Shown piece by piece: positions 52,540 through 62,820 of a DNA stretch of 64,000 bases (its first letter is position 1; every line of letters starts with the position of its first letter). The stretch covers positions 62,001 through 126,000 of the forward strand of contig NZ_FNNG01000002.1 in NCBI RefSeq assembly GCF_900106765.1, read 5' to 3'. The stretch is from Tepidimicrobium xylanilyticum (GTDB lineage: Bacteria; Bacillota; Clostridia; Tissierellales; Tepidimicrobiaceae). Made by a program: the position numbers and the translations under genes. The notes beneath the pieces are model-generated. The model made no database searches and was not told where the DNA came from. It saw only the letters and a list, made by a program, of their open reading frames with translations.

Positions 52540-53103
52540 CTACACCACCTGTTCTACTGTATATATGTCTCCAACATGCAGTACAGTTCCAAAATATATT
52601 GGCAATTCTGCAGACATTGCAACAATAACCTGCTCTAGTCTAGAACAAACATTTTTTACCTTTTCAATTGCCATTGCAAATTAATCAGCTAATTCTCCAA
52701 TTACTGCAGTATTACTTGTTATCACGCGGAAATAATATGGGTCTCCGCCATATTCAAACCATTCTTCAACTTCTCCATCATCAAAATAATCTTCTATAAC
52801 TTGCTCTATTGCATATGGTGTTCCTCTGTATCGGTATACCTTTATTGCATTTTTGATCAACTGCCTTTTTACTTCAATATCAGCATGTGCATCATACCAA
52901 TCTACATGTAATTGCCATGCCAACTCATCCAATGCTGAATTGTCAAGTTCATTCACCTGCAATAGCATCATACAAACTTTCACTTCGTCAGCCAGTTGAT
53001 AAAAATGTGGATTAAGTGCAGCACATAAGGCCTGTGTAGTAGGATCCTGTTTCATATATGATGTTTACAAACTAAGAAGGTCAACATCTTTAAGTGTTAT
53101 CAT
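52540..53103 (-). pseudogene. Phage tail protein I, two in-frame stops
   Basis: One continuous frame from ATG 53103 (MITLKDVDLLSL) through TAA, MKQDPTTQALCAALNPHFYQ, LDELAWQLHVDWYDAHADIE, YRGTPYAIEQVIEDYF and VITSNTAVIGELAD, a second TAA (52681-52683), and IEKVKNVCSRLEQVIVAMSA to the end at 52540. It matches P2 gpI-like baseplate proteins of about 187 residues. Two point nonsense mutations inactivate it; RBS GGAGG is intact. Confidence 0.82.
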
Positions 53104-53785
53104 CTATATCAATCCTCCATATGCTATATTCACAGTCACCATTTTGGCTACTTGATTGAATTCTACAGTAGTAAACGCTAGCTTAGTAATATCAATTCGA
53201 TAAGCCCCTGCATTAAGTATTAGTTGCCTTAGATAATCTGGGTTAATATCTCGGCCGAGTTTTTCTGATTGCCATGCATTATAGCTTCTATAGTACTCTT
53301 AAGTATCAGTTCCTCAGCTTGTCTATCAACACTAATATAATAATTCAAATTAATATTGTAACTTACTTCCGCTGGAGCTGACACCTGAACATTGTCTGTT
53401 AAGGGCCTGCGATTCTTTGCGCTCACAATAGCTTCCACTTTATCAAGTATATCCTGCGTAGGTATTTTTCTACCTTTCATCAATACTACTATATCAACTA
53501 CTCATGGAGCAGATGATGTAACTGATATATCGGGTTATATTTACATATGCAGTCTGAGCCCAATAAATATATGCTCCTTCTGGTCCAGCCACAGAAAAAC
53601 TCTCTGGAGCTAGGCGAATTCGTTCACGGTAACTTTCGTCACCTCAATATCAGAACCTCCTGAACTTGTATCTATATTTTCAACATTAGCCACATATGCG
53701 ACTGGAACAACAATAGTTTTTACCTGCCCAGCTGTAAAATCGTTATATTTTTCTCCTCCCTCAGTCACTTCTGCAATTATATCAC
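53104..53785 (-). pseudogene. Phage baseplate J-like protein, 5' part lost and frames broken
   Basis: Pieces in different frames give, in order, EKYNDFTAGQVKTIVVPVAY, DESYRERIRLAPESFSVAGP, EGAYIYWAQTAYVNI, VVDIVVLMKGRKIPTQDILD, PAEVSYNINLNYYISVDRQA, AWQSEKLGRDINPDYLRQLI and a C-terminal NQVAKMVTVNIAYGG, which is baseplate J from its middle to its end. There are at least four lesions. The N-terminal part is missing: upstream the frame runs into an ABC transporter sequence. Confidence 0.82.
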
Positions 53786-54613
53786 AAAATCTATAGGATG
53801 AAAGCCTATGAGATATATAAAGGACAATTTTATTGCCTACAATTTCATTGAATTTTGAGTATACTTCAAATTCAGAAATAGGATCCAAAGCTTCTGTTGG
53901 TTCATCTAATATTATTCTAGGTGCATCACGGTATAAGGCTCTAGCAAAAGCTATCTTTTGAGCCTCCCCCTGAAATTTCCACTCCATCTTCATCAAAGTC
54001 CTTATACAAAGGTGTATGCAAACCTTTAGACATCTTATCTATTCTTTATCTTAATCCAACTTTTTCTATAGTAACCATCACATAACTTTCATAGAAGTCT
54101 ACTGAAGTAGCAACATTCTTCCCAAAGAGAAGGAAAATAGTTTGAAGTCCTGAAATACTACTGAAAATAGCCCCTTATATTCTTCATAATTATATTTTTT
54201 AATATCTATTCCATTTAGAAGTATTTCACCTTCATTTGGGTCATATAGCCTGCATAATAGCTTTATAAATGTAGTCTTACCTGAACCATTCATACCTACT
54301 ATTGCTAAACATTTACCTATTTTCAATTTCATAGAAACATTCTTGAGCATACTTATCTGTACCAGGATATTAATAGGTATCCTATGTTTTTTAATAGCTG
54401 AAGGAAATTTACATTACTTGGCATGGAATCTAGCAATATCTTCGGTAAGTATATCTCTAGTAATGGAATAACTACTGTTACCACAATCTGTACTCCACAT
54501 ATTAAGAACAGTATCTTATCCCATGTCCAAAGATTTTTTATTAAATAAACAGTATTGTTCCATGTAAAATGTTTGGGTTTTGTTTTCTTCCTTTTCTCCT
54601 TCATATCTATCAC
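53782..54613 (-). pseudogene. ABC exporter (permease-ATPase) remnant
   Basis: ATG 54613 starts a permease N-terminus (KPKHFTWNNTVYLIKNLWTW, one membrane helix, LEIYLPKILLDSM), then most of the membrane domain is deleted and the ATPase follows: Walker A GMNGSGKTT, Q-loop FSVVFQDFKLFS, a frame change, the signature region GVEISGG-AQKIAFARALYR, Walker B IILDEPTEALDP and the H-loop YISHRLSSYRF. The family is the peptide/bacteriocin exporter type. The end is fused to baseplate J sequence near 53785. Confidence 0.82.
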
Positions 54614-54789
54614 CTTAAGTATATGATAACAATAGTCATATGTTTATGTATAAAAAAAGCACCAACGGTCGTAAATATAACACCAATGGTACTTTATATT
54701 GGCAACATTATTACCGTGGCAAATACTCCTTCCTCTGACTGTCTCTTTACAAAGCCATTATATTTCCCAACAATACTATCCACCCTTTT

Positions 54790-55392
54790 TACCTATTTTA
54801 TTTATGTGCTTCAATCCAACAATATAGGATCTATGACATCTAATAAACCTGCTTTCATCCAATTCTTTCTCTACGTCACCTATATTCTTTTGAATCATGT
54901 ATTCATCAGCAATATGTATATTTATGAAATGAGAGCTTACCTCTATAAATGTTATATCATCATGAATAATCCTGATAATATGACCATCTACATCTATGAG
55001 AATTGATTTATCCTCTTTCTCTATCTTACTAGCTGCTTTATCTAAACACTACCATAGTTTCTTCTCTTCTATTGGCTTAATAAGGTAGTTTATTGCTTCT
55101 ACATCATATCCTTTCTGTATATAATCAACAATGGCAGTTATAAATATAATACTTATCAATTGGTCTTTTATTTCTTATTCTTTTAACTAATTCAACCTCA
55201 TTTAGTCCTGGCATTTGAATATCCAGTAAAACTATATTAAAGCTTTTGTCCATGCTCTAGGTAAAATCAAAGCTTTCAACACTATAGAAAGCTTTTGTTG
55301 CAGCCTTTACTCCTCTTTTGTTTGCCCAACTTTTCACATACCTTTCTATAAGCTCAGCAGTAACCTTCTCATCATATAGCTATATGAATCAT
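54790..55392 (-). pseudogene. LytTR response regulator (AgrA-like) remnant
   Basis: The frame pieces YDEKVTAELIERYVKSWANK, SFNIVLLDIQMPGLNEVELV (receiver with phospho-acceptor D) and, after several stops and shifts, SILIDVDGHIIRIIHDDITF, EVSSHFINIHIADEYMIQKN and DVEKELDESRFIRCHRSYIV form a receiver plus LytTR DNA-binding domain. The start is broken after MIHIAI. Such regulators respond to peptide pheromones through a histidine kinase, which fits the neighbouring exporter. The stretch 54614-54789 holds a hydrophobic frame (SIVGKYNGFVKRQSEEGVFA) that I could not identify. Confidence 0.75.
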
Positions 55393-55449
55393 TTTGACAT
55401 CCAATATTTAATTAAAAGTATTCTAACTTATCTATACTATAATGCTATA

Positions 55450-56283
55450 TTACTCAATTTTCATATACTTTTTCTCTTCCTTTTCCTCCATACTATAAAA
55501 CTTCTCTGCTGATTTTAGCATAGCCTCTATGATACCACTCCTAAAACCTTTTTCTTCCAGCTTAATAATACCTTCAATACTTGTTCCTCCTGGTGAACAA
55601 ACTGCATCCTTAAGTTCTCCCGGATGTTTCCCAGTTTCTAGCACCATTTTTGCAGCTCCTTCAACAGCCTTTGCAGCAAATCTATAGGCATCTTTTCTTG
55701 GTATTCCTAAAAGAACTGCTCCATCTGACATGGCTTCAATTAGCATATATATAAAGGCTGGAGATGAACCACTTACAGAACCTACTGCCTTCATTAAGTC
55801 TTCTTTAACTTCTATAACTTCGCCAAAACTTGTAAAAAACTTCAGGATTTCCTTTCTTTCTTCTATAGTCATATTATCTGAAAAGCATATTCCTGTAATG
55901 CCACATCCAATCATAGCAGGAGTATTTGGCATTGCCCTTGCTACCTTTACATCTTTATCAAACATAGACTTGATCACATTTATGGAAAAATTTGGTGCAA
56001 TAGCAATAACTATAGAGTCTTTAGAAATTTTATCTTTAATTTCTTCTATAACTTCACTATAAATATCAGGTTTAACTGCAAGAACATTTATTCTAGCATT
56101 TTCAGCTACATCTTTGCTATCCTTAGCCATAACAACATTATATTTTTTGTTCAATCTTTCAAGATTTTCAATGCTCTTTGTATATACAATAACATCTTCC
56201 TTTTTTACGAATCCATAATTTAAAGCACCTGAAAGCATAGCTTCCCCCATATTGCCACATCCTATAAATCCTATTTTTTTCAT
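55450..56283 (-). CDS. proC: Pyrroline-5-carboxylate reductase ProC
   Basis: An intact 277-residue enzyme making proline from pyrroline-5-carboxylate with NAD(P)H. N-terminal Rossmann motif GFIGCGNMGEAMLSG, the VLAVKPD segment, VARAMPNTPAMIGCG, and the C-terminal signature VCSPGGTSIEGI are present. The ATG at 56283 has AAAGGGG upstream. It sits alone inside a decayed region yet shows no lesions, so it is under selection or recently acquired. A short acidic-basic tail (EEKEEKKYMKIE) is unusual. Confidence 0.95.
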   Translation of the reverse strand: MKKIGFIGCGNMGEAMLSGALNYGFVKKEDVIVYTKSIENLERLNKKYNVVMAKDSKDVAENARINVLAVKPDIYSEVIEEIKDKISKDSIVIAIAPNFSINVIKSMFDKDVKVARAMPNTPAMIGCGITGICFSDNMTIEERKEILKFFTSFGEVIEVKEDLMKAVGSVSGSSPAFIYMLIEAMSDGAVLLGIPRKDAYRFAAKAVEGAAKMVLETGKHPGELKDAVCSPGGTSIEGIIKLEEKGFRSGIIEAMLKSAEKFYSMEEKEEKKYMKIE

Positions 56284-56630
56284 ATAAGACACCCCTTTCA
56301 TAATATATTTCTATATATTTAAACTTTATCTGGTAAATTAAGTCTTACTCAAAGTAATAGCAATATATACATACTTTTCATACCCAATTATATTTTACAC
56401 TCTATTAGTTATATTTCAAGGAAAAACACATATTTTATAGATAATACATCACTGCGTAACAAAATAAACTGTGCCTAGGACAATTATTTTTTTATTAAAC
56501 ATTAGTATTTCACCATAGAATTTTCAGGTACATAGTCTTTTAATTTATAATCCAATACCCTTTCCAAATCTATAACAAATATAGTACTTAATCAATAAGT
56601 TTGTCCAGTAAAATAAAAGGAAGAGTGAAT
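56284..56630. other. Intergenic region between proC and the oxidase pseudogene
   Basis: A 347-nt AT-rich stretch between divergent genes. It should hold the proC promoter. I see no ORF, strong repeat or terminator. AAGGAAGAG at its right end is the RBS of the pseudogene. Confidence 0.4.
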
Positions 56631-58440
56631 ATGAAAAAGTTAAAAAATTATCTAGGTCCTCGTACTGTTAGAACTTTCGATATAGAAGCCATATCCATTC
56701 CAATTGTATATAACAAATATGGATATCATGATCCAAATGGCCTTATATTTGTATTGAGAAAAGACTCAAGTAGAATTCAAAAATGGCTAAAAGTACCTTG
56801 AAATGTCACCACCTCAGCACTATAAAGAGGTTCAACCTCTGGTTATAAGAGGAAATGTAAGTGATGAGATATGTATAAATCTATACAATAAACTTAATAG
56901 GAGAGTATCCCTTCACGTGTAAGGGTTAAAATACGATGTTCAGACTTCTGATGGAACAAATGTTGGATACAATAGAGATATTACTACAGACAATGTGCAC
57001 ACTACACTTATTATTCCGAAAAGGAGGGAATTTACTTTTTCAGCGACATGCAGATACAAGAAGCAATGAATTAGGTACAAATGTCCATGGTCTATTTGCT
57101 GCTATTATTGTTGAAGAAGCAGAATCAACATGGTTTGACCCAGTCACTGGAGAGCCTCTAGAAAGCGGATTGTTTGCAGATATCTACCACCCCACTAAAC
57201 CAACCTTCATGGAATATATAGTCTTCTTCCATGATAAGATGGAAATAAAAGATAAAAATGGCGAAACACCTATAAATCCCAATACTAATTTACCATCATC
57301 GGCTATAGGAGTAAGCTATCGCTCAGAACCTATGTGAAATCGAAAGTCACTTGACTATCCTACGGATGGGGATGAGCATATAGTATCTGGTGAAGATATT
57401 TTCATGAGTTCGTGGCTATATGGAGACTCTGCAATCGAGCTATTAAGGCCTTATGCAGGAGATTCTGCAAAGATAAGACTCATAAACGCTGGCATAAAGG
57501 AAACTCACGTTTTCCATCTTTACAACCATCAGTGGAGATTAGAGCCTGATGACCCGAAGTCTACTATTATAGACTTTATTTCCATAAGTCCACAGGAATG
57601 CTATACCATAGACATTTTTCATGGTGCGGGTAGCTATAATCACATGATTGGAGATGCAATATGGTACTGCCACCTATACCCCCATTTTCATGAAGGTATG
57701 TGGGCTTATGGAGGATATATGACAAATTAGAAGATGGAAGTGGGAAAATGCCTGATGGTACTCCAATTGAAAGACTAATGCCATTAAAGGACAAATTGCC
57801 ACCACCAGAAAAGGATGAAATGCACTCAGGATATACATATTTCATCAATGGTAAATTTGGAGAAAGACCATTGCAACCTCCTTTAGGTATTCTCACTCGA
57901 GATAGAAAAAACAAAATAGAACCAACACCTTTAGAAAAGGCAAACTTTGTTACTAGAGCACCTGGGGATTTATATAGCCAAACCTGCCCCTATGATTCCC
58001 GAAAAAACTTAAAAATATTTGAAATAACCCTAGTACAGGCAAAACTGGTATATAATGATTATGGTTGGCATGGCCCACAGGGGCGCTTCTTCGTATTAAA
58101 GGAAGAAATTAAAGAGCATGAAAGCTTCAAAAGATATACTAAAAAAGTTGAACGTGGAGAAATTAAGGTAGAACCCCTTGTTATTACGTGCAAATGTCGG
58201 AGATTGTATATAGGTAGGTTAGACAAGTCTATTGCCAAAATATATAGAAAAAACCTACTTCCAGCTAAAAACATTAACTGATATTGTAGGATATCATATT
58301 CAACTTGTTAAATTTGACACCATGGTTTCAGACCGAAGTGCAAATGGATGGAACAATATAGCAGGTTCAGGCCAATATAAAACATTAATAGAAAGGTTCT
58401 ACGCAGACGAAGAGTTAAATATGGTATTTTTCCATAACAA
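56631..58440 (+). pseudogene. Multicopper oxidase (large, MnxG-like) remnant
   Basis: ATG 56631 starts NYLGPRTVRTFDIEAISIPI, then fragments in changing frames cover GTNVHGLFAAIIVEEAESTW, ETHVFHLYNHQWRLEPDD and IWYCHLYPHFHEGMW (copper-site region), and VGYHIQLVKFDTMVSDRSAN to ELNMVFFHN. There are at least seven stops or frameshifts. The copper motif normally reads HCHLYPH; here the first His is Tyr. The 3' end is cut near 58440, where the antisense substrate-binding-protein gene begins. The only plus-strand gene in the decayed block. Confidence 0.8.
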
Positions 58441-59434
58441 ACTCATCGTATGGATATTCATCTCCGTAAAGAATACTTGCTAGCCACATTTTACCTAATA
58501 TGCTTGTGGGAACTAATGAACCCCAAGCCTCAAACTCATTCGGCATAGAAAACACATTGCCTTTTTCTATTGCTGTAATTCCCTTTAGATTGCTATCATT
58601 TAGCACATCTTCCTTGGTGTACTTCGCTTCAGGTGCTATTATAATGTATTCTGGATTGTATTCTACAAGCTGTTCATATGAAATGTCAACCCAATAGCTA
58701 TCCTCAATATTACCAGCTACGTTTATTCCACCAGCAATTTCTATTAAATCGTTTTGATACATATTCTTTGTTGCAGTTGATAGGAAACCGCCATTTCCAG
58801 CCAGATAAACTGTTGGCTTGTTCTCAATATCTGCATGGATAGATTTAAGTAGGTTGTCCTTTTCCTTATAGTAATCTAAAAGCTTTTCATAGTCCTCAAC
58901 ACCTGTAAGCTTACCAATCATTGCAATCATCTCAGATAAAAGCTCCTGATTTTCAGGATTTACTCCTATTACTGTAATTCCCATGCTTTCTAAGGTCTCT
59001 ATCTGGTCTTTTAATCTAATAGGTAAAATTACAAGGTCTGGTTCTAATGAAATACATCCTTCAAGATCAAATTCTTTAGCAGTTCCTACATTTGGCAAAT
59101 CTAACAGCTCTGGTGCTGCTAGAGAGTATATGGGTCTTTCATCAGCCTTAGCTTCAATGCCTACTACCCTGTCCTGTAAACCTAATGCAATTAATGCTGA
59201 TGTAGGTATGTAATAACCACTTACAATTCTCTCAGCTTCTTTTTCAATGGTTACAGTTCTTCCCAAATGATCAACAACTGAAATTATCTCTTCATCTCTA
59301 TTTTCATCAGGACTTTCTTCTAATAGGTTTTCATCAACTTTTTCTACTTCATTTCCAACATTGGCTATTGTACAAGCAACTGCTGTAAATGCCATAATAA
59401 ATACAAGTAATGTTACTAGTAATCTCTTTTTCAT
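58415..59434 (-). CDS. ABC transporter substrate-binding lipoprotein (Peripla_BP_2), C-terminus probably replaced
   Basis: A lipoprotein with lipobox FTAVAC (residue 21), an acidic linker, and a helical-backbone binding domain: VVDHLGRTVTIEKEAERIVS, DLEGCISLEPDLVILP, YNPEYIIIAPEAKY, GSLVPTSILGKMWLASILY. This fold carries iron-siderophore, cobalamin or related ligands. The expected end after YPYDEFV is missing: the last residues (MEKYHI) are read from antisense oxidase DNA, so the C-terminal helix is lost. The permease and ATPase genes are not adjacent. RBS AAGGAGGG. Confidence 0.85.
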   Translation of the reverse strand: MKKRLLVTLLVFIMAFTAVACTIANVGNEVEKVDENLLEESPDENRDEEIISVVDHLGRTVTIEKEAERIVSGYYIPTSALIALGLQDRVVGIEAKADERPIYSLAAPELLDLPNVGTAKEFDLEGCISLEPDLVILPIRLKDQIETLESMGITVIGVNPENQELLSEMIAMIGKLTGVEDYEKLLDYYKEKDNLLKSIHADIENKPTVYLAGNGGFLSTATKNMYQNDLIEIAGGINVAGNIEDSYWVDISYEQLVEYNPEYIIIAPEAKYTKEDVLNDSNLKGITAIEKGNVFSMPNEFEAWGSLVPTSILGKMWLASILYGDEYPYDEFVMEKYHI

Positions 59435-59483
59435 AATAACCCTCCTTACTTTCGTTATATTTCTTAAAATATAACGTAGATTA

Positions 59484-59515
59484 AAGTATCAAAGGGTACA
59501 AACCCTTTGATACTT
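59484..59515 (-). terminator. Hairpin terminator after the MocA-like gene
   Basis: A perfect 13-bp stem (AAGTATCAAAGGG / CCCTTTGATACTT) with 6-nt loop, 17 nt after the stop; TTTAATC follows on the minus strand. U-tract short. Confidence 0.65.
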
Positions 59516-59531
59516 GAGCTTATTCAGCTTA

Positions 59532-60122
59532 TCATAAATTTATACCAAGTTTCTTAGCCTTTTCATAATCATCTATAGTATCTATATCCAAATTCTCATA
59601 CTCTGTTTGAATATCTACCCCAATTACAAGATCTTGATTATTGTGTATGACAATTTTACCCCCTTGGTCCTCTTTTAGATTTAAAAGATCCTCTTTTAAA
59701 TGAAAAGGAAATATTACAGGATTTCCCCTTGTGCCGTTGTAATAGGGTAGTACGATCTTAGATGGATTATACTCAAATTCACTACATAATTTTTGAATAG
59801 TAGTCAGCTTGATAAAAGGCTGATCAGCGACAAAAAACATAAAACCATCTGCTTCCTTTGAACTTCTCAATGCTGCCTTTATAGATTCGCTTTGACCTAA
59901 ATAGTATCTAGGATTCTTTATTCCTTTATATCCTAGCCTTTCAGCCTTTCTTAAAATATCTTCATTCTTTGCAACTACTATGGTTTCGTAAAAATCGCAT
60001 TCTTTAATGGTTTCCAAAATATATTCATATATATATTTATCATTAATCTTTAAGTGAAGCTTATCTGACATCATTCGCTTACTCATGCCAGAAGCCATCA
60101 CAATAGCACTTATCCTAAGCAT
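59532..60122 (-). CDS. MocA-like molybdenum cofactor cytidylyltransferase
   Basis: A 196-residue nucleotidyltransferase of the MobA/MocA group. The N-terminal SAIVMASGMSKRM is the nucleotide-binding loop (usually LAAGxSxRMG; the consensus GG region is slightly altered), with IVVAKN, FFVADQPFI (metal-binding DQP) and GTRGNPVIFP. Members add CMP to molybdopterin or guard cofactor of xanthine-dehydrogenase-type enzymes. The gene directly follows the xanthine dehydrogenase gene, which supports cofactor maturation for it. Confidence 0.88.
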   Translation of the reverse strand: MLRISAIVMASGMSKRMMSDKLHLKINDKYIYEYILETIKECDFYETIVVAKNEDILRKAERLGYKGIKNPRYYLGQSESIKAALRSSKEADGFMFFVADQPFIKLTTIQKLCSEFEYNPSKIVLPYYNGTRGNPVIFPFHLKEDLLNLKEDQGGKIVIHNNQDLVIGVDIQTEYENLDIDTIDDYEKAKKLGINL

Positions 60123-60153
60123 TTCCTTATCATTCCCTTTAAATTCTCATTTT

Positions 60154-62775
60154 CTATTTTTTAATCTTTGGCTTGCGATAATAGGTGTTTTCTAGTGGCA
60201 ATTTATACCTGAATTCGCCATCCTTCTTATAGTAAGCATTTTGTACAGCTGGTGCTCCTGGAATAGCTACAATTTCACCAATACCTTTAGCTCCATATGC
60301 CACACCATTAGGATCATTCTTTTCAATCAGATGAATTTCAACAGGTGGCATTTGTGGTGCTTTGAAAAGACCTAATGTGCCAAGTTTTACTTGAGGTACC
60401 CCATCTTTTAAAGGGAAGTCTTCTGTTAAAGCATATCCAAGCCCCATAGCAACTCCACCTTCTATCTGACCTTCTATTGAAAGTGGATTGATTACCCTTC
60501 CAACATCGTGTGCAGACACTACTTTTACAAGCTTTCCTTCCTTGTCTATGACAACAAGCTGTACCGCATATCCATATGCAATGTGGCTTACTGGATTTGG
60601 CTTATCGGAACCTATTGGGTCCGTTGGGAAATCAAATTCTCCAACATATACCTTGCCTTCTAAATCCTCCAGTGTTTTTCCGCTATCTAAATCTGCTTTT
60701 AACTCAGCTGCAGCTTGACGAGCTGCTTCGCCTGTAAATACAGTTTGACGGGAAGCTGTTGTAGTGCCAGCATTTGGAGTATATTTAGTATCAGGATGTT
60801 CTATTACAATCTTATCTGGTGATAATCTTGTAGTCTCACAAATCATTTGTAATATTACAGTTTGTACACCTTGTCCAATTGCTCCAGCGGAAGATCTAGC
60901 ATGGACTTTTCCATCTATTATAACTAAGTTGCAACGTCCTGTATCAGGAATCCCTACCCCAACTCCGGCATTTTTCATAGCAGAGGCAATTCCTACATAA
61001 TAATTAGGATCATTCTCATATTTCTCAAATTTCTCTTTTACTGCTTCCAATGTTTCAGCAAAAGCAGTTCCTTCATCTGCTATCTGCCCATTTGGAAGAA
61101 CTTGACCAGGTCTTATGGCATTTCTGTATCTAAATTCCCATCCTGAAAGTCCAACTTTTTCTGCAAGCTGATTTATAAGACATTCTATGGCAAAGGCTGA
61201 TTGTGTTACACCAAATCCGCGAAATGCTCCTGCAGGTGGATTGTTTGTATAGTAAGCTTTTCCTTCAATATCTACATTCTGATAGTTATATGGACCTGCA
61301 GCATGGGTACATGCTCTTTGAAGCACTGGACCACCTAAGGAAGCATATGCTCCTGTATCAGATATTAGTCTAGCCTTCATTCCTTGCAATATACCATTTT
61401 CATCACAGCCAATTTTCGCATAAATCTTCATAGCATGGCGTTTTGGATGGTAGTTGATACTTTCCTGTCTGCTAAAGTATACTTTTACAGGCCTTTTCAA
61501 TAGATATGCACAAAGAGCAGCCTGATGCTGTACGCTCATATCTTCCTTACCACCAAATCCGCCTCCAACAACTGCACTCTTGATTCTTACTTTCTCATGT
61601 GGAATACCTAAATATTCACTAATCTCATTATATTCATCGTATATACCCTGTCCTCCTGTAATAACCATTACTCCATCCCCGTCTGGTAATGCCACTGCCG
61701 TTTCAGGTTCCATAAAGGCGTGCTCTGTTGGTGGAACATAGAAAGTGCCTTCTACTACGTATTTAGAATTTTCAAGAGCAGTTTCTGCATCTCCTCTTTT
61801 TAGCTTTTCATGAGCAAATAGGTTGTTTTCAGGAACCCTAAATTTGCCAAAATGCATAAATCCTTCTCCGTGGATCTGAGGAGCACCTGGTTTAGCAGCC
61901 TCTTCTGGACTTGTTACTGGTTCTAATACTTCATATTCCACTTCTACAGCCTTAACAGCTGCTTCTGCCTGGTCTCTAGTTTCTGCTACAACTAAAGCCA
62001 ATGTATCCCCAATGCATTTTGTCTCTTCACCTACATCTATCATTCCTGGCCAATCCTTAGCCAAATGACCTATATATCTATTTCCAGGAATATCTTTTGC
62101 TGTAAATACAGCTACAACTCCAGGCATTTCAAGAGCTTTACTTGTATCTATAGATAGAACCTTTGCACGGGCATACTTGCTGAATACATTTTTACCATAA
62201 AGCATGCCTTCAAATTTATAGTCATCTGCATATTTAGCTTGTCCTAAAGCTTTTGGAACTGCATCTACACGGCAGACTCTTTCTCCAACCTTACCTGTTT
62301 GTTTAAGCTCTGGTACCTCTAGGTTTTCTCTCAACATCTTTGCTGCCAATAAGATAGCCTCTTCGATCTTTGCATATCCAGTACAGCGACAAATATTTGT
62401 ACGAATAGCATTTTTCACATCTTGTCTAGTTGGATCTGGATGTTGGTTTATTAAAGCCTTTCCAGCTATAACCATACCTGGAATACAGAATCCACATTGT
62501 ACAGCTCCAGCTGCAGCAAAGGCATAAGAATATACTTCTTTTTCCCTCTCTGTAAATCCTTCTATGGTTTGTATCTCTTTGCCCTCCAACCTTGATAGCT
62601 TTTGTATACAAGCACGGGTTGCTTTGCCATCTATTAGAACAGTACAGGTACCACAGGCACCTTCCTTACATCCGTTCTTTACTGATGTTATTCCCAGTTC
62701 ATCGCGAAGGAAGTCCATTAGCTTCATGTCTTGTTCACATTGATATTCTTTTCCATTTACCTTTATTGTAAACAT
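60154..62775 (-). CDS. xdh: Selenium-dependent xanthine dehydrogenase type molybdenum hydroxylase
   Basis: An 873-residue fusion. Residues 1-150 are two [2Fe-2S] domains: plant-type C36, C41, C44, C56 and a second cluster C94, C97, C129, C131. The molybdenum-binding domain follows (KALGQAKYADD, VVGGGFGGKEDMSVQHQAAL, PPAGAFRGFGVTQSAFAIE, catalytic Glu in GAKGIGEIVAIPGAP). No FAD domain is fused. The arrangement and length match the selenium-dependent family, whose selenium is a labile ligand and is not encoded. Likely role: purine hydroxylation. The gene is flanked by a MocA-like gene and a hydantoinase. Confidence 0.88.
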   Translation of the reverse strand: MFTIKVNGKEYQCEQDMKLMDFLRDELGITSVKNGCKEGACGTCTVLIDGKATRACIQKLSRLEGKEIQTIEGFTEREKEVYSYAFAAAGAVQCGFCIPGMVIAGKALINQHPDPTRQDVKNAIRTNICRCTGYAKIEEAILLAAKMLRENLEVPELKQTGKVGERVCRVDAVPKALGQAKYADDYKFEGMLYGKNVFSKYARAKVLSIDTSKALEMPGVVAVFTAKDIPGNRYIGHLAKDWPGMIDVGEETKCIGDTLALVVAETRDQAEAAVKAVEVEYEVLEPVTSPEEAAKPGAPQIHGEGFMHFGKFRVPENNLFAHEKLKRGDAETALENSKYVVEGTFYVPPTEHAFMEPETAVALPDGDGVMVITGGQGIYDEYNEISEYLGIPHEKVRIKSAVVGGGFGGKEDMSVQHQAALCAYLLKRPVKVYFSRQESINYHPKRHAMKIYAKIGCDENGILQGMKARLISDTGAYASLGGPVLQRACTHAAGPYNYQNVDIEGKAYYTNNPPAGAFRGFGVTQSAFAIECLINQLAEKVGLSGWEFRYRNAIRPGQVLPNGQIADEGTAFAETLEAVKEKFEKYENDPNYYVGIASAMKNAGVGVGIPDTGRCNLVIIDGKVHARSSAGAIGQGVQTVILQMICETTRLSPDKIVIEHPDTKYTPNAGTTTASRQTVFTGEAARQAAAELKADLDSGKTLEDLEGKVYVGEFDFPTDPIGSDKPNPVSHIAYGYAVQLVVIDKEGKLVKVVSAHDVGRVINPLSIEGQIEGGVAMGLGYALTEDFPLKDGVPQVKLGTLGLFKAPQMPPVEIHLIEKNDPNGVAYGAKGIGEIVAIPGAPAVQNAYYKKDGEFRYKLPLENTYYRKPKIKK

Positions 62776-62820
62776 AGAAGCCCCTCTTTTCTTATAGTTT
62801 TTAAATTTATTGAACCATTT

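Larger units (their letters stand above)
49583..53785. mobile_element. Decayed prophage remnant: lysis and tail module
   Basis: All genes here read on the minus strand in the normal phage order baseplate J, tail protein I, tail-collar fibre, FN3-like tail protein, small tail-end genes, LLH holin, small membrane genes. Nearly every one has nonsense or frameshift lesions. Capsid, terminase, integrase and endolysin genes are absent. One edge carries an RNase P RNA 3' remnant; the other is fused into an ABC exporter pseudogene near 53785. Confidence 0.8.

Noticed and set aside
54569-55006. Plus-strand ORF of 145 codons
   Set aside because: It is antisense to the LytTR response-regulator remnant, whose domain sequence is clear on the minus strand.
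56631-58440. Several separate small genes (66, 133, 108, 193, 83 codons)
   Set aside because: They are successive frames of one multicopper oxidase separated by stops and frameshifts, without own RBSs.
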